DNA of 64,000 nucleotides from Bufo bufo (taxonomy: Eukaryota; Chordata; Amphibia; Anura; Bufonidae), in the NCBI RefSeq assembly GCF_905171765.1, contig NC_053392.1:102536220-102600219 (forward strand). The letters run 5' to 3'. Positions 21,395-30,016 of this stretch are shown piece by piece. The notes beneath the pieces were generated by a model that saw only the letters and a list, made by a program, of their open reading frames with translations, was not told the DNA's origin and searched no databases. Both the position numbers and the translations under genes were made by a program. How positions within the stretch are numbered: position 1 is the first letter of the stretch; each line of letters begins with the position of its first letter.

Positions 21395-21798
21395 GGGTTG
21401 TCCCACAAAAAATCTTCTACATTTTTCAAACCAGCACCTGGATGTAATTAAAAATGTAGTATAGCCACTTAGTTATTCACTGAAATCTATCTATATAGCG
21501 CCACCTGCTGTTTGCTCTTTTTCTTAATTCTCTGTCCAGCTCACTGAGGTGGACGCACATGCTCAGTTCCATTCTTCAACTGCCACCAGCTGCTGCAGAA
21601 AGGACACATCCTCTGAGAAAGTGCACGCTCTCTGAGCTGCCAGCTTGAAATAAATCTAGCAGAGCCATTGCAGCAATGAATGCGGAGATCTCTGGATCCA
21701 TGTGAGGTACAGGGCTGGTACTGTTTATTAGAAAGGTATTGTCATGTACTATATGATGTCTGGTTTTCATTTTTTACATTAATCATGGGATAACCCCT
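21395..21798 (+). repeat. Interspersed repeat, uninterrupted reference copy
   Basis: Runs from GGGGTTGTCCCACAAAAAAT to CATGGGATAACCCC. It is the intact counterpart of the split copy at 1337-2745 and gives the expected order of its segments. It has no inverted ends and no coding capacity, and its class is unknown to me. It is frequent in frog sequence by recall. Confidence 0.65.
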
Positions 21799-22130
21799 TT
21801 AAGGCTGAGATGACACCACTGTTTTGTTTTCCTTTCTTCTAATCCATCAGAAGAACAAAAAAATAGAACGGATCCTGTATTTTAAGCATTCATTATGCTC
21901 AGTTATGCACATTTTGCATCCATTTTTGCCATTTCTGTCTGAGATCTGTTATTTTAGAAAGGAAAAAAAAGTCGTGCACAAAGTACCGTATATTTTTTCA
22001 ATCTAAAATAGCAGATCTCAGACAGAAGTGGCTAAAACGGATGCAAAATGTGCATAACTGAGCATAATGGATGCTTTTTTCTGATGGATCAGAAGAATGG
22101 AAAATGAAACGGTGATGTGAACCCGGCCTA
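21799..22130. mobile_element. Palindromic MITE
   Basis: Left TTTAAGGCTGAGATGACACC and right GGTGATGTGAACCCGGCCTA are imperfect inverted ends. The interior is a large hairpin: GCATTCATTATGCTCAGTTA pairs with TAACTGAGCATAATGGATGC, and TCTGTCTGAGATCTG pairs with CAGATCTCAGACAGA, around an AT-rich loop at about 21975. It is non-coding. Confidence 0.7.
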
Positions 22131-22181
22131 AGTTATCCCCCATCCTGGGAGGCGAACACTCTCCGATCAGATACTGATGAG

Positions 22182-22624
22182 TAGAGATGAGCAAATTTTT
22201 CAAAAGTTCGATTCAGCTGATTCGCCAAATATTCCCCCAAAAATTTGCTAATTACTTTGTCACGAAGCACATTTATTTTGTAAGTAGTGGGTGCAATGAC
22301 AGGGAGCGGGAGCACCAGGGGAGAACTTGGAGGTCTGCTTAAGACCAGCTTTAACATGACGTCATCAAACCGTCCGACGTGGTGACGTCATACGTCACCA
22401 CGCACAGGATTTCGGACGAGATCTTCAATCAAGATGGCGGCTGGCGGCCCATCGCGAGCAAATGGAGGACATAAGAATGATTTTTATTTATTTTTTTACA
22501 CTATTTCAGGTTAAATCAATTCGATTACATGACGCACGAGGAAATTCGGCTTTGAGGCAAAATCGAATTTATCCTGAAATTCGGATCGAATTCCACTTCG
22601 AGGGATTTGATTTGCTCATGTCTA
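22182..22624. mobile_element. hAT-type MITE with 8-bp target duplication
   Basis: The ends TAGAGATGAGCAAAT and ATTTGCTCATGTCTA are inverted with one mismatch. The flanks are CTGATGAG (22174-22181) and CTGATGAC (22625-22632), seven of eight matching; ACTGATGA gives an exact 8-bp match if the borders are moved by one base. Without it the flanks join into GATACTGATGACCTATCCTG, a sequence typical of the host repeat family. The interior holds a CGTCATACGTCACCACG palindrome and no ORF. Confidence 0.78.
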
Positions 22625-22724
22625 CTGATGACCTATCCTGAGAATTTAAAAGTAAAAGTCTTCTAATAGAACAAAATGTTATATAATTTAAAAAATGCGC
22701 TTATTAATAAAAATATTTCTATTA

Positions 22725-23125
22725 GGCCTCATGCACACGACCGTTGTTTTATTCCATGTCCGTTGTGACTTTCAATGGGTCAGTTGAAAACTCGGCTAAT
22801 GCACCGCTTGTCATCCGCGTCCGTGATTCGTGGTTCCAGTCCGTCCCAAAAATATATCCTGTCCTATTATTTTCGCAGAAAACGGTTTGCGGACCCATTC
22901 AAGTCAATGGGACCGCTAAAAAACACAGAGGCACACAAGATTGTCATCCACGTCCGCGCGTCCGTTTTTTTCCTATCATTTGTATGGCAAACCTGTCTTA
23001 GATTTTTTTTTACTTTTCTTCATGTCTGGTGGTCCTCCATAAATAAAGGAAGACACACGGAAACAAAAATGGAAACGGATCACGGAACAACGGAACCCCA
23101 TTTTGCGGAACAGAACACGAGTCTC
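22725..23125. mobile_element. Palindromic MITE, right end lost
   Basis: The left end TTAGGCCTCATGCACACGAC belongs to the same family as 4447-4742 and 51490-51780. Internal palindromes are typical (TTTCAATGGGTC, ACCCATTCAAGTCAATGGGA). The matching right end is missing because the LTR-like block at 23133 begins there. Confidence 0.6.
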
Positions 23126-23132
23126 ACGAGTC

Positions 23133-23714
23133 CTGATGACAGGGGACAACTGGACGACAGTCCCTAACTTAGGATATGTGCAGGGAAGACAGACAAGACA
23201 AAATACGGAACATGAACGGATCGGGTCAGAACCAAGAGAGCTACGCAGTACAAAGGATTAAGCAAAGAATGGTCAGGAGAAGCAGGGGTCAAATACCAGG
23301 AGAGCAGAGAAGTACAAGAGGAGTCCTAAGAGAGTAGTCAGGTGGGAGCCGAGGTCACAATACCAGGACGGATGCGCAGTACAGGAGGAGCAGGCTAAGG
23401 AATCAGGTGAGTAATCAGTAGTCCAACAAATAGCCAGGAACCTAGAAATTAACAGGCAACCTGTGACCAGCAGGCTGCCTGTCTTTATAGTGGGGAGTGA
23501 GGGTCATGTGACGTGGCCAGCGTCACATGACCGACAGACCAACCAGTCGAGCACCGAGTGATCAGCTCGGCGCTCAAGGCAGACTAGGAGCAGGGAGCCA
23601 CCCAGCTAGTAAAGTCGCCCTGGGAATGAGGTCAAACACAGATCCTCATTCCCAAAGCTAAGCAACAGTTCTGCGGGCAATGGGGGACGGAGTGCACCTT
23701 CGGAACCCCGTGAC
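23133..23714 (-). mobile_element. Probable solo LTR of a Gypsy-type element
   Basis: On the plus strand it starts TGACAGGGGACAACTGG and finishes TTCGGAACCCCGTGACA, so it has TG...CA-type borders when read on the minus strand (TGTCACGGGGTTCC...). A TATA-like CTATAAAG lies on the minus strand near 23490, downstream of a CACATGAC palindromic region. No internal coding region or second copy was found, and the target duplication is not clear. Confidence 0.5.
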
Positions 23715-24432
23715 ATCAGGTCTGGACACAGGATGGGACTTGGAGCCCTAATATGAATGCCTAAATGCGCCCATACCACGTGTGCATGAAACTAACCTAA
23801 GGACGAATTCATACATGGCAGATTGGTGGCAGAAGTTTCTGTGACTGTCCCACACATCATAACCTTGCCACCTAAACAACCCCATTCATAATTAATGGAG
23901 CTGCAACATATCTGCCACGTGTGAAGGCGCCCCAATACAGATGGAGGCGCACGCTCAGCAGGATCTTAGCATCTGCTGCACTTTGTATCACTGCTAATGA
24001 ATCTAATTTAATTGCAATATGAGCACAGCCCTGAGGGCTCGTGACCTATATCTCCAGTCAAGCAGATGGTATGTTAAATGTTAGGGAAGAGTTGTCTCTC
24101 GTAGGATGGTAAGTCTACATAGACCACTAAATCTTAGATAATTTAATTTTTATGTTCTGTTTTCTTAAATTGGAACAACAAAAGAAGAAAACGAGGAGAA
24201 AGAGTTTTTATTTTCCCCATGCAGCTCATCTGTGGCTTTATCTAAATTATTAAAATTTTATGCAGCGTTGTGTTCACATTCGGCTCCCGATGGTGGTTTT
24301 ACTGCTGCTGTATTTTTCCACAGTGGTCAATGTGATTGGCATTTATGAATTTCCGTTTACATAATGCATTAATAACTGCTACAGTGCTGAGGTGGATTTA
24401 AAGCATGTGGCACTTAAAGGGGTAGTACAGTT
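23715..24432. other. Gene-free region with a small fold-back
   Basis: At 23800-23935, GGACGAATTCATACATGGCA and GCCACGTGTGAAGGCGCC are imperfect inverted ends of a short MITE-like sequence. The remainder is AT-rich and unrecognised. Confidence 0.45.
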
Positions 24433-24690
24433 TTGGCCACAAAAGCTTATACACCAGCCATAACACCTCCTTGCGCCACTAAAACACCTCTGACCCATTG
24501 GACCATGGACTCCACAAGAGAGTCAGCATTATCAGCAATTTGTGCTACAGTAACGTCTGTGGGATTAGACCCCACATGCATTAATGAGCCTCTGATGCCA
24601 ATGACCTTGCCAGCAGCTCACTGGTTGTTTTTCCTTAGACCACTTTTCTTGGTACATGTAAGACGAGACAGAGCCCACCTTACTAAAACA
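24433..24690 (-). pseudogene. DNA-transposon fragment (probably Tc1/mariner-like), transposase remnant
   Basis: ACCAGCCATAACACCTCCTT and ACCCATTGGACCATGGACTC match, by recall, the end of a transposon common in fish (family ends with a CACCGATCAGCCATAACAT-type repeat). The following ATCAGCAATTTGTGCTACAG and TGCATTAATGAGCCTCTGAT come from a distant part of the same element, so a large internal deletion joins them at about 24520. The transposase is on the minus strand and non-functional. Confidence 0.5.
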
Positions 24691-24712
24691 GTGTTCTCAA
24701 GAAATGAACAGT

Positions 24713-24885
24713 GGGGTGATTTATCAAACTGGTGTAAAGTAGTACTGGCTTAGTTGCACATAGCAACCAATCAGATTCCACCTTTCATTTTTCACAGCTC
24801 CTTTGGAAAATGAAAGGTGGAAACTGATTGGTTGTACTGGGCAACTAAGCCAGTTTTCCTTTACACCAGTATGGTAAATCTCCCC
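24713..24885. mobile_element. Short palindromic MITE
   Basis: Left GGGGTGATTTATCAAACTGG with TGTAAAG...CTGGCTTAGTTGC is mirrored on the right by GCAACTAAGCCAG...CCTTTACACCAGT and ending AAATCTCCCC. The arms are about 70 bases with few mismatches, so the transcript would fold into one hairpin. The loop lies near 24800. Confidence 0.8.
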
Positions 24886-25638
24886 TAGTGTTTCTTCACC
24901 TACAATAATCGGCAGAGATGTGATCATTTTAATTGCTGGGTGGCACTGTTGCTCCGGACTGAGAGAATGCGAGTGTTCCTGAGGCTCCAGATCAGTCTGT
25001 CCCGCCTGGTTCCATCTTTCTGTAAGCTGCGCCTGCTCCTGCTGTTAAGACCCTTCCCATCTCTGTCCTGTCCTTGTGTGCCCTGGATCAGGTACAGCCT
25101 ATCTAGCTTGCTAGTTCCTAGTTAAGGTGTGCTGTTCTATTTCTCTGCATGTGTACCAACCTCTGCCTGTTTACTGACTCTGACCCTCCACTGCTTGACC
25201 TGACCTCGGACTAGTTTTAGAGATTCACACAAACTCTACCTGTTTCGTAAATATGAATATTGTCTGATCCTTAGTGCTTTGCACCAGTGTCTTTGAATCC
25301 AGTAGGTCAGCTGGCAACCACACACTATTTCAAGGGGTAACAGCCTGGTGGCTCCCCTGCAGTGAAGTCCATATTCCTGTATAGGGTTTAAAGGGTGAAG
25401 ACCAGGGCACTGCCAAGATAATGTCCATATAGATAACCCAAAGTTAACCCAGTTGTTTGGTGCAGTGGTTCCACATACACTGCTTGTAACAGCCGTCACC
25501 ATCCCACTGATGACCAAGTGGTGATTCATATCACCCGCCTGTGTAAGGAAGTCTGACCACTTTTGCTACGTGAGTGGTGATGCTAGTCAGCACATCACTA
25601 TTCAGACCAGGCCTGAAGTCAAGACCCAAGATAGCGAT
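24886..25638. other. Gene-free region
   Basis: No recognised element and no ORF that stands out. It is the left flank of the Gypsy insertion. Confidence 0.35.
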
Positions 25639-25643
25639 GTGGA

Positions 25644-26126
25644 TGTCACCGCCAGTTCTGTGAGAAGGTCTGGCAGACGTCCTTCTCTACCTCTTGCATG
25701 ATGTTCTTTGTTTTGGTTTCACTTTGTCATCTCCTTTCCTTCTCCCAGGTGTCACCTATTTAGACTAATTGTCTCCCTTTATATTCCCTCCCATACTGCC
25801 TCACTTTTGCAGTTTATACTACTTCCTGGATGAAGTGTTCACTGCTGGAGGCTGCTGCTGCTGTTTACTCAGATAAGTCTTTTCATGTATTGTGTTTCCT
25901 TGCTGGCTTGATTCTAGGTGACCCTGACTCCGTCCGTATTAAGTGCAGGGAGACGGTGGTCGTGTCCCCTCACTATTATAGGGTTTTCAGGTGTCACACA
26001 GTCTTAGGTATGTGGGCATGCAATCGTCTACCATTGAGACCCTTGCATGAGTATAGCAGTCAGGGAGAGCTCCTAGGGTTTTCTAGGGCTCACCTATATG
26101 CTCCTTAGTTTGGAATCAAGCCAGTC
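25644..26126 (+). repeat. Gypsy 5' LTR, truncated at its 3' end
   Basis: Homologous to 28092-28574. Homology stops at GCCAGTC, where the LTR is fused to pol sequence (LTDMTKKG). The roughly 46 bases that end the 3' LTR are missing here. Small ORFs inside both LTRs (such as the one starting at 25830) are shared only because the LTRs are copies. Confidence 0.88.
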
Positions 26127-26128
26127 TG

Positions 26129-28149
26129 CCACTCACTGATATGACTAAAAAGGGGGTGGATTTTTCCTCGTGGTCGGTAGATGCACTTAAAGCCTTTTCT
26201 AGTATCAAAGAGAGTTTTGCTTACGCTCCCATTTTGGTACAACCTGATGTCTCTCTACCTTTTATTGTTGAGGTGGACGCTTCTGAGGTGGGTGTGGGTG
26301 CGGTCTTATCTCAGGGTCCCTCTCCTGCCAAATGGCGACCGTGTGCCTTTTTCTCAAGGAAACTCTCCTCTGCAGAGAGAAATTACGATGTGGGAGATAG
26401 GGAGTTGTTGGCCATCAAATTAGCCTTTGAGGAATGGCACCATTGGTTAGAGGGAGCCAGACACCCTATTACTGTGTTTACCAACCATAAGAATCTGGCC
26501 TACTTGGAATCAGCCAAGCGTCTGAACCCGAGACAGGCCAGATGGTCTTTGTTCTTTTCTAGGTTTAATTTTATTGTCACGTTCCGCCCTGGGGTTAAAA
26601 ATGTGAAGGCGGATGCCCTGTCACGTTGTTTTCCGGGAGGGGGGAACTTTGAAGACCCGGGTCCCATTTTGGCTGAAGGGGTGGTTGTCTCTGCTCTTTA
26701 TCCTGATTTGGAGGCAGAGGTTCAGGCAGCCCAGGCAGAGGCTCCTGATCTTTGTCCTCCTGGGAGGTTGTTTGTGCCTCTCGCTTTACGACACAAGGTT
26801 TTTAAGGAGCACCACGATACTGTCCTTGCTGGACACCGGGGGAGTAGAGCCACAGTGGATCTCATTGCTCGGAGATTCTGGTGGCTGGCTCTTCGTAAGA
26901 TGGTTGAGGATTTTGTGGCAGCCTGCGAGACCTGTGCTCGTGCCAAGGTCCCTCATTCACGGCCATCGGGTTCTCTCCGTTACCCATTCCTTCCCGTCCT
27001 TGGACGCATCTGTCCATGGACTTCATTACGGACCAGCCTCGTTCCTCGGGGAAGACTGTGATTCCGGTGGTAGTGGACTGATTTAGCAAAAGGGCGCATT
27101 TCATTCCCTTTCCTGGATTACCCAATGCTAAGACATTGGCGCAAGCGTTTGTTGATCACATTGTTAAATTGCATGGCATTCCTTCAGACATCGTTTCTGA
27201 TAGGGGCACGCAATTTGTTTCCAGATTCTGGAAGGCATTCTGTTCTCGCTTGGGGATTCGATTGTCGTTTTCTTCTGCTTTTCACCCGCAGTCGAATGGT
27301 CAGACCGAACGAGTCAGTCAGAATCTGGAGACATATCTGCGCTGTTTTGTGGTGGAGAATCAGGAGGATTGGTATTCTTTTTTGTCCCTTGCTGAGTTTG
27401 CTTTAAATAACCGTCGCCAGGAGTCCTCTGATAAGTCACCATTTTTTGGTGCATATGGGTTTTATCTGCAGTTTGGGACATTCTCTGGAGAGGGGTCTTC
27501 TGGTTTACCTGATGAGGAGAGATTTTCCTCGTCTTTGTCATTTATTTGGCAAAAGATTCAGGGTAATCTGAAGAGGATGAGTGAGAGATATAAGCGTGTG
27601 GCGGATAAGAGACGTGTGCCTGGTCCGGACCTGAATGTGGGTGATCTGGTGTGGTTGTCTACAAAGAATATCAAACTGAAGGTTCCCTCCTGGAAGTTGG
27701 GTCCTAAGTTTATTGGGCCTTACAAGTTATTGTCCGTCATCAATCCCGTTGCCTTCCGTCTTGATCTTCCTCAGACTTGGAAGATCCATAATGTTTTTCA
27801 CAGGTCCCTATTAAAACCTTATGTCCAACCCACTGTACCCTCCTCTTTGCCTCCTTCTCCGATTGTTGTTGATGGTAATCTTGAATTTCAGGTCTCTAGG
27901 ATTGTGGATTCTCGCATTATCCGCGGTTCTCTCCAGTACCTCATTCATTGCGAGGGTTATGGTCCTGAGGAGAGGATGTGGGTCCCAGTGGCGGACATTA
28001 AGGCCACTCGTCTCATCAGGGCTTTCCATAGGTCTCATCCTGAGAAGGTGGGCTCTGAGTGTCCGGAGTCCACCCGTAGAGGGAGGGGTACTGTCACCGC
28101 CAGTTCTGTGAAAAGGTCTGGCAGACGTCCTTCTCTACCTCTTGCATGA
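26129..28149 (+). pseudogene. Gypsy Pol: RNase H, integrase, chromodomain; disrupted
   Basis: The frame from 26129 carries the end of the reverse transcriptase, then RNase H with [14 protein letters not shown] and FTNHKNL (an N where D is usual). The integrase zinc domain follows (HHDTVLAGH...CETCARAK, about 26810-26950). A frameshift at about 26985 moves the catalytic core to another frame, and a TGA at 27079 interrupts it. The frame from 27136 has SDRGTQFVS, HPQSNGQTER, the integrase C-terminal region and a chromodomain (about 27880-28065, LEFQVSRIVDSR). The stop at 28147-28149 is 58 bases inside the 3' LTR. In chromoviruses the chromodomain helps choose integration sites. Confidence 0.88.
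28078..28091 (+). promoter_or_regulatory. Polypurine tract of the 25.6-kb Gypsy element
   Basis: AGAGGGAGGGGTAC sits directly before the 3' LTR (TGTCACC at 28092). The same GGGGTAC ending precedes the 3' LTR of the minus-strand Gypsy element at 53.9 kb. This is the expected primer site for plus-strand DNA synthesis. Confidence 0.7.
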
Positions 28150-28620
28150 TGTTCTTTGTTTTGGTTTCACTTTGTCATCTCCTTTCCTTTTCCCAGGTGT
28201 CACCTATTTAGCCTAATTGTCTCCCCTTATATTCCCTCCCATACTGCCTCACTTTGCAGTTTATACTACTTCCTGGATGAAGTGTTCACTGCTGGAGGCT
28301 GCTGCTGCTGTTTACTCAGATAAGTCTTTTCATGTATTGTGTTTCCTTGCTGGCTTGATTCTAGGTGACCCTGACTCCGTCCGTATTAAGTGCAGGGAGC
28401 CGGTGGTCGTGTCCCCTCACTATGATAGGGTTTTCAGGTGTCACACAGTCTTAGGTACGTGGGCATGCAATCGTCTACCATTGAGACCCTTGCATGGGCA
28501 TAGCAGTCAGGGAGAGCTCTTAGGGTTTTATAGGGCTCACCTATATGCTCCTTAGTTTGGAATCAAGCCAGTCGGACGTTTATTCATAAGTTCCAGCTAT
28601 CTGCAACATCATCCGTGACA
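28092..28620 (+). repeat. Gypsy 3' LTR, complete
   Basis: 529 bases from TGTCACCGCCAGTTCTGTGA to CATCCGTGACA, bordered by TG and CA and followed by the GTGGA target duplication. It overlaps the last 58 bases of the pol frame. A TATA-like TTATATTCCC lies near 28227-28236 and an ATTAAG near 28384; promoter function is not established. Confidence 0.88.
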
Positions 28621-28625
28621 GTGGA

Positions 28626-29045
28626 GCAGCGATCAATCAAGCTGAGGTTGCCCGAAGAGGCCGTGTGTACTGTAATTGACAGCCACAGTGGCACAGCAGC
28701 CTGTGATGTGAAGAGGCTGCAGGAGCTGTGGCTTGGGAGGAGCGAGAGAATCCCTTGCCACAAGTGTACCACTGAAGACGTCTGCAGCAAGGTGCAATGA
28801 CCTGCAGATAAGACCTTGGAAGGTGATGGCTGCAAATGGGGCAGTGACAGTGTATCTGACCAAAGTGGTAGCTGCTGGGGAACACTGAAGATGTAAATGC
28901 CCAGACAAACATGACAACTGCAACAAGAATGGAGACCACCAAGAAAGCCCCATGAGGCCTATAATCTCCCCTGAATCAGGCCGGTACCCCTGTAGGTATG
29001 GACTATATTTAGTTTAATGACTGTGTCTCTATGTGAGAAACAATA
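28626..29045. other. Gene-free spacer
   Basis: GC-balanced sequence between the Gypsy element and the Penelope-like element. The small ORFs on both strands have no recognisable domain. Its left end continues the sequence interrupted by the Gypsy insertion at 25643. Confidence 0.35.
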
Positions 29046-29061
29046 CACTTATAGTGCCTGT

Positions 29062-29759
29062 AGGAAAAGAGAAATGTAGCAGCTCTCACCTGCCCTTCCT
29101 TTAGTTGTGAGCACGGATGGCCCGTGTCAGGTGCGGGCAGCAAATGCAGAAAGAAGTTGAGAAAAATCCAGCTCCACTTTAAAGGAATTGCGTTTATTCA
29201 GCTTGCGGTTAAAAACTCATCCAAGAAATACAAAAATTTAGCAGTCTTGTCTTGTCTACATGTTTCGGGCTATCAGAGACATTTCCAGCCCTTCTTCATG
29301 ACACAGAAAGACATTAAAAGTGAGACCTTTTAAAGGGGAGGGTACACCTGTGTTCACTAATTGTTTCCACAGGCCTGTAACCGCCCCCAGGAAAAGGTGC
29401 CACACTTCCAGTTAACTCTTCTCATGAAAATTAAATGAAAGAAAAAACAAAAATATATAACCATATGTATGCATAGAGAAAATAAAAGTATAGTGACTAT
29501 GAAACAAACTATGTCATACAAGGGTATACATATATAGAGGATACATGGGGTATGAGCCAGATATACAGCAATATTCTAGCAAACCATGGTGGAATGTAAT
29601 GGAAATCAGGTCACCAGAAATGTGTTGTAGCATTCTCAGGAAAGGAAGAAATTCACATGCCAAAATATTATTAGCATGAGAATTATTGCTGCAAAATCAG
29701 ATCTAGGCGTTTATTGAGCCCCTCAGGTTGGCGTGTATTCAGTGAAAAAATCCAAAAGG
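29062..29759 (-). repeat. Penelope pLTR, downstream copy
   Basis: 698 bases (plus-strand AGGAAAAGAGAAATGTAGCA ... ATCCAAAAGG) with a direct copy of exactly the same length at 35351-36048; all translated frames checked are identical. It overlaps the last 77 bases of the GIY-YIG frame. On the minus strand it contains GATAGCCCGAAACATGTAGA, resembling the CGAAAC part of the hammerhead motifs reported in Penelope pLTRs, but the full core is not present. Confidence 0.88.
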
Positions 29760-30016
29760 ATTCCCTGTTTAATAATTTTCTTCTATGGTCTCCTCCACGT
29801 TTAGGCAGAAAAACTTTTTCTATGCCTTGTACTATCATATCTGATGTGTCCCCATCATGGCAGACAGCAAAATGCAGACTAGCTGCAGACACATTGCGAC
29901 TGCCATGGTGGGGCACATCAGAGATGTGTTTGCGTATCCTAGATTTTATTGCATTAATAGTACAACCCACGTATTGCAGTTTGCACTTTGTGCAGTTGAT
30001 CAAGTATACAGCGTGG
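29683..30016 (-). pseudogene. Penelope GIY-YIG endonuclease domain, severed from its RT
   Basis: On the minus strand the frame reads HAVYLINCTKCKLQYVGCT (a GIY-YIG signature as VYL...QYVG), followed by the basic RIRKHI segment and later RESFWIF, where the catalytic glutamate is expected. The stop is at about 29683. The N-terminal continuation lies on the far side of the hAT insertion at 32298, so the domain is cut from its RT just before the GIY part. The nuclease would nick target DNA during insertion. Confidence 0.85.

Larger units (their letters stand above)
25639..28625 (+). mobile_element. Chromodomain Gypsy LTR retrotransposon, internally deleted
   Basis: GTGGA at 25639-25643 and 28621-28625 is the 5-bp target duplication. 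The element begins with a truncated 5' LTR (25644-26126), passes directly into the end of the reverse transcriptase region and finishes with a complete 3' LTR (28092-28620, TGTCACC...GTGACA). Gag, protease and most of the reverse transcriptase are missing. The two LTRs differ at about a dozen positions over 480 bases by my count, so the insertion is older than the copy at 53.3 kb. The chromodomain places it among chromoviruses. Confidence 0.9.

Noticed and set aside
23133..23714. A gene promoter, suggested by the TATA-like box and CG-rich flank
   Set aside because: The borders and composition fit a solo LTR better and no gene follows on that strand.
25830..26108. ORF of 92 codons repeated at 28217-28555
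   Set aside because: Both lie in the two LTRs of the same Gypsy element, so the repetition reflects LTR identity, not a gene family.
29124..29333. 69-codon ORF found again at 35413-35622
   Set aside because: Falls within the duplicated Penelope pLTR; no independent evidence of coding.
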